From assembly GCA_002366545.1 (NCBI GenBank), contig DFBH01000042.1, positions 1 through 9,135 of the forward strand: a stretch of 9,135 nt of DNA. The letters are read 5' to 3'. The position numbers were made by a program, and so were the translations under genes. The notes under the pieces are model-generated. The model made no database searches, was not told the origin of the DNA, and saw only the letters and a program-made list of their open reading frames with translations. Source of the stretch: Candidatus Oleimmundimicrobium americanum (GTDB taxonomy: Bacteria > Actinomycetota > Aquicultoria > UBA3085 > Oleimmundimicrobiaceae). Shown piece by piece: positions 7,491 to 9,135 of this stretch. How positions within the stretch are numbered: the first letter of the stretch is position 1; each line of letters begins with the position of its first letter.

Positions 7491-7832
7491 GTTGAAAAGC
7501 GCAAGTATGTTGACCGACGAAAGTACCTTATTGAAGCTGTAAAGAAGCGGCGTAGAAAGATCAGAGAGAAAGCAATTGAGTACTTAGGTGGGAAATGTCA
7601 GATTTGTGGCTACAATAAATGCACTAAGGCATTAGAGTTTCACCACCTCAATGGGTCAAATAAAGAATTCGGAATTTCCAGCAGAGGTCATGCTCGCAGC
7701 TGGGACAGAGTTAGAAGCGAATTAGAAAAATGTATGCTTCTTTGCGCAAATTGTCATCGGGAAGTTCACGCTAAGTTGCAGCGCTCTGATGAAAGTCAGG
7801 GTGGAAAATCGGGTGAATTCAGGGAAGCCTAA
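7491..7832 (+). CDS. HNH homing endonuclease of the tRNA-Asn intron (start codon missing)
   Basis: The frame encodes about 113 residues of a small HNH nuclease of the type carried by group I introns. Such enzymes cut the intron-free allele so that repair copies the intron in. The N-terminal part is strongly basic (EKRKYVDRRKYLIEAVKKRR) and suited to DNA binding. The zinc-ribbon/HNH domain follows: KCQICGYNKC (7593-7622), the HNH core ALEFHHLNG (7629-7655), then EKCMLLCANCHREVH (7725-7769) with the Asn and terminal His in place. Codons after 7770 also serve as the internal guide, P2, P3 and P4 of the ribozyme, and the TAA stop lies just past P4. An in-frame TGA at 7485-7487 precedes the frame, and there is no ATG, GTG or TTG before the first zinc cysteines. 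One lost A in the run at 7495-7498 would have disconnected a TTG start at 7492. The choices are a decaying gene, a non-standard start, or a sequence error; the coordinates mark the open frame, not a proven start. Confidence 0.7.
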   Translation, partial: VEKRKYVDRRKYLIEAVKKRRRKIREKAIEYLGGKCQICGYNKCTKALEFHHLNGSNKEFGISSRGHARSWDRVRSELEKCMLLCANCHREVHAKLQRSDESQGGKSGEFREA

Positions 7833-8056
7833 GTTCGTATAAGAATATGGTAATCTTGAGCGAAGCCTGCTGAAAGGGGTATAAGGTAAGCAGGAACGTG
7901 CAGAGACTAAGGGTTGAGGATCCCTTCTAACCAATAAACCCTATTAGCGCCCGACATCCCAAGTGGATGATGAGATAGTCCACTCCTAATGGAAATGTTA
8001 GGGTAAAGTGTAACCACTAGGTCGTAGGTTCGAATCCTACCCGAGGAGCCAAATTT

Positions 8057-8085
8057 AAAAAATGCCTGCTATTTGGGCATTTTTT
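8057..8085 (+). terminator. Rho-independent terminator of the tRNA-Asn transcript
   Basis: AAAAAATGCC (8057-8066) pairs with GGCATTTTTT (8076-8085), a 10-bp stem ending in a run of six T, only five bases after the tRNA CCA end. The A-rich left arm means it could also stop transcription arriving from the other side. Confidence 0.85.
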
Positions 8086-8120
8086 AATTAGTGCTATAAA
8101 TCGCCGGTTTATCCGGCCAT

Positions 8121-8155
8121 AAGGAGCCTCACAGCTTTGTCTGTGGGGCTCCTTT
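8121..8155. terminator. 14-bp hairpin between tRNA-Asn and the FKBP gene
   Basis: AAGGAGCCTCACAG (8121-8134) pairs with CTGTGGGGCTCCTT (8141-8154), with one G-T pair, around CTTTGT. Only a short T run follows, so it may be a back-up terminator or an RNA-end stabiliser. A small hairpin GCCGG-TTTAT-CCGGC (8103-8117) sits just before it. Confidence 0.55.
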
Positions 8156-8159
8156 AAAG

Positions 8160-8186
8160 TTGCTTATTAGTGATACTTGCTATAAG
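8160..8186 (+). promoter_or_regulatory. Probable promoter of the FKBP gene
   Basis: TTGCTT (8160-8165) and an extended -10, TGCTATAAG (8178-8186), are 15 bases apart. The spacing is shorter than ideal, but the TGn extension can compensate. It lies between the terminator hairpins and the SD AGGAG (about 8207-8211), which suits an independently transcribed gene. Confidence 0.45.
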
Positions 8187-8219
8187 GTAATTTATAAATA
8201 ATTTTTAGGAGATGATAAA

Positions 8220-8645
8220 ATGTCGGCAAAAAAAGGTGACACCGTTTTTATTCATTACACGGGTAGATTTGAAGATGGGATGGAGTTTGACAGCAGCAGG
8301 GGTAGAGACCCCTTGACTTTTGAAGTTGGTGGGGGGCAAGTGGTTCCAGGTTTTGAGGAAGCTGTGATTGGAATGGAAGAAGGAGAGAAAAAGGAGGCTT
8401 TTGTTTCTCCCGAAAAGGGTTATGGAGAACGTAAGGAAGAACTAATAAAAGATTTTCCTCGAAGCGTGCTTGGAGCCAGCCAGGCAACCAAAGGTCAAAC
8501 GGTTCAACTTCAAACTGCCGATGGCCAAATTGTTAATGCAACAGTTGATAAACTAAGCGATGATGCTGTGACATTTGATTTTAATCATCCGTTAGCCGGA
8601 AAAACCCTTTGTTTTGAAATTGAGCTGGTCAATATCAAAAAATAA
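8220..8645 (+). CDS. SlyD-like FKBP-type peptidyl-prolyl cis-trans isomerase
   Basis: This is a cytoplasmic prolyl isomerase and folding helper. No signal peptide or membrane segment is visible. The FKBP domain is split: residues 4-69 (KKGDTVFIHYTGRFEDGMEF, with Asp24 and the conserved aromatics Tyr13, Phe23 and Tyr68) and 123-141, with the SlyD-type insert-in-flap chaperone domain in between (about 70-120). FNHPLAGKTLCFEIELV (121-137) is the diagnostic C-terminal strand of SlyD/FkpB proteins. At 141 aa it ends right after the fold and lacks the His/Cys-rich metal-binding tail of E. coli SlyD, so a nickel-delivery role is not supported. The ATG at 8220 follows AGGAG by about 8 bases. The gene appears monocistronic, between the tRNA terminators and a gene-poor region. 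Confidence 0.93.
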   Translation: MSAKKGDTVFIHYTGRFEDGMEFDSSRGRDPLTFEVGGGQVVPGFEEAVIGMEEGEKKEAFVSPEKGYGERKEELIKDFPRSVLGASQATKGQTVQLQTADGQIVNATVDKLSDDAVTFDFNHPLAGKTLCFEIELVNIKK

Positions 8646-9135
8646 TTTTGTGTAATCAGCATAAATTTGAGGAACTATCCCAGGAAACAAAAGGTAAGTT
8701 TCATAGGTAAAATTTTACTTCCCATAGACACAATGAAAAATGTTAGTCAGACGGATGTTTTTAGGTGCGTAAAATAAATTTCTTAACAAAATAGGGAGGG
8801 AAAGAAGGCGGAGAAAGGAATAATAAATATTGGGAAGCAGCAAATATTTACAGAAAGATTTGCAGGAAAAATTTTGTATTGAAAGAAACAATATATGGGT
8901 CAAGAAATGTTTGAAGAATTGGTAACATATATTGATACAACTACTGATAAAAACTTAAGAGATATGGCAGAAGAAGTGCTTTATATTTGATATTAAAGGG
9001 ACATGAAAGAACATAATTTAACTTAAGTTAGAATTAACTTAATGGAAACACGCGAAAAATTAATGTAAAATATGCATGCAAATACACCAAAAAGCAAATT
9101 TATGGTTTCTCAATTTATAAAAAAATTTCTGTTGA
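8646..9135. other. AT-rich region without a convincing gene
   Basis: These 490 bases are more AT-rich than the rest of the window, and no frame has both an SD and a recognisable product. The most protein-like frame is 8895-8990 (31 codons, MGQEMFEELVTYIDTTTDKN...), with no good SD and a stop just upstream. It may be a gene remnant. A frame open to the window edge starts at ATG 9072 or 9102 and could be the head of the next gene. TGGAAA (9043-9048) and TAAAAT (9066-9071), 17 bases apart, might be its promoter. Symmetric sites include GTAAAATTTTAC (8707-8718) and TAACTTAAGTTA (9019-9030). The second overlaps a TTAACTTAA repeated at 9018-9026 and 9034-9042, which could be an operator. No clear terminator for the FKBP gene was found. 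Confidence 0.4.

Larger units (their letters stand above)
7469..8010 (+). other. Self-splicing group I intron in the tRNA-Asn anticodon
   Basis: The 542-nt intron folds by eye into a complete group I core. P1: exon GCTGT (7464-7468) pairs with the internal guide GCAGC (7778-7782), ending in the required U-G pair. P2: 7784-7789/7796-7801. P3: TCGGGTG (7809-7815) with CGCCCGA (7948-7954). P4: TTCAGG (7818-7823) with CTTGAG (7855-7860). P6a: CCTGCT/AGCAGG (7866-7871/7889-7894). P7: GACTA (7905-7909) with TAGTC (7976-7980). P8: CATCC/GGATG (7955-7959/7965-7969). P9: 7984-7990/7997-8003. The R-like (GTGCAGAGACTA) and S-like (GAGATAGTCC) boxes are intact, and the last intron base is G8010. A short P10 can form between GTT (7775-7777) and AAC (8012-8014). 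The boxes closely resemble the cyanobacterial tRNA-Leu intron (subgroup IC3), but 38 bases between P7 and P3 form extra stems that recall subgroup IA. An HNH frame fills the P1 loop. Confidence 0.93.
7434..8051 (+). tRNA. tRNA-Asn(GUU) interrupted by a group I intron
   Basis: The exons are 7434-7468 (35 nt) and 8011-8051 (41 nt). Joined, they give a 76-nt tRNA with an encoded CCA end. The acceptor stem TCCTCGG (7434-7440) pairs with CCGAGGA (8041-8047); G8048 is the discriminator and CCA is 8049-8051. The D stem is GCTC/GAGC (7443-7446/7455-7458). The anticodon stem is GGTGG (7460-7464) with CCACT (8014-8018). The spliced loop CTGTTAA has anticodon GTT. The variable loop is 5 nt (AGGTC). The T arm is GTAGG-TTCGAAT-CCTAC (8024-8040). 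The acceptor ends and G73 match the E. coli tRNA-Asn pattern as I remember it. The intron splits the anticodon between U35 and U36: exon 1 ends in U and the intron ends in G, as group I splicing requires. Shifting the junction to read GTA (Tyr) breaks that rule, and bacterial tRNA-Tyr has a long variable arm, which is absent here. Confidence 0.93.

Noticed and set aside
7495..7500. Programmed -1 frameshift site (GAAAAGC) joining TTG 7492 to the HNH frame
   Set aside because: The run has only four A and lacks a proper X-XXY-YYZ heptamer, and I see no stimulatory stem placed after it. A lost base is simpler.
7722..7934. Minus-strand 70-codon open frame across the intron
   Set aside because: It is antisense to the HNH domain and ribozyme core, with no recognisable motif or SD, so it is a shadow of real + strand features.
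7434..8051. Reading the split gene as tRNA-Tyr(GTA) with the junction one or two bases later
   Set aside because: It would break the U-before / G-at-end rule for group I splicing, and bacterial tRNA-Tyr has a long variable arm. The exons match tRNA-Asn from acceptor stem to discriminator base.

Overview
This window reads as a stretch of housekeeping chromosome from an anaerobic-looking, moderately AT-rich bacterium. Every recognisable gene lies on the + strand. The RpoD C-terminal half (the QRQLLQDLGREPTPEE and SFRLLQEQL blocks) and the dGTPase / pyrophosphatase / primase / sigma factor order suggest a deep-branching actinobacterial or clostridial-type lineage. That placement is an impression from motif wording, not a tree.

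Layout: 1-120 holds the tail or leader of something that starts outside the window. 121-705 encodes a flavodoxin-fold NAD(P)H-dependent FMN oxidoreductase with an extra cysteine cluster. 706-909 is a non-coding repeat island: GC-rich nested hairpins between two copies of an 18-base direct repeat. 910-1938 is an HD-domain dGTPase-like protein. 2025-4043 is a membrane pyrophosphatase whose residues point to the K+-dependent, Na+-pumping class, closed by two hairpins. 4261-6033 is DNA primase DnaG and 6114-7310 is the housekeeping sigma factor RpoD. These two make up the core of the macromolecular-synthesis type of cluster. 8220-8645 is a SlyD-like FKBP prolyl isomerase with its own promoter. 8646-9135 is AT-rich with no convincing gene.

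The outstanding feature lies at 7434-8051. It is a tRNA-Asn(GUU) gene with a good promoter and terminator, split inside the anticodon (between U35 and U36) by a 542-nt group I intron. The conserved core can be traced helix by helix (P1, P2, P3, P4, P6, P7, P8, P9). An HNH homing-endonuclease reading frame sits in the P1 loop and runs on through the internal guide sequence, P2, P3 and P4. Its zinc-ribbon/HNH domain is intact, but the frame has no ATG, GTG or TTG at its head, so the endonuclease may be decaying or expressed in an unusual way. The ribozyme must still splice if this is the cell's only tRNA-Asn.
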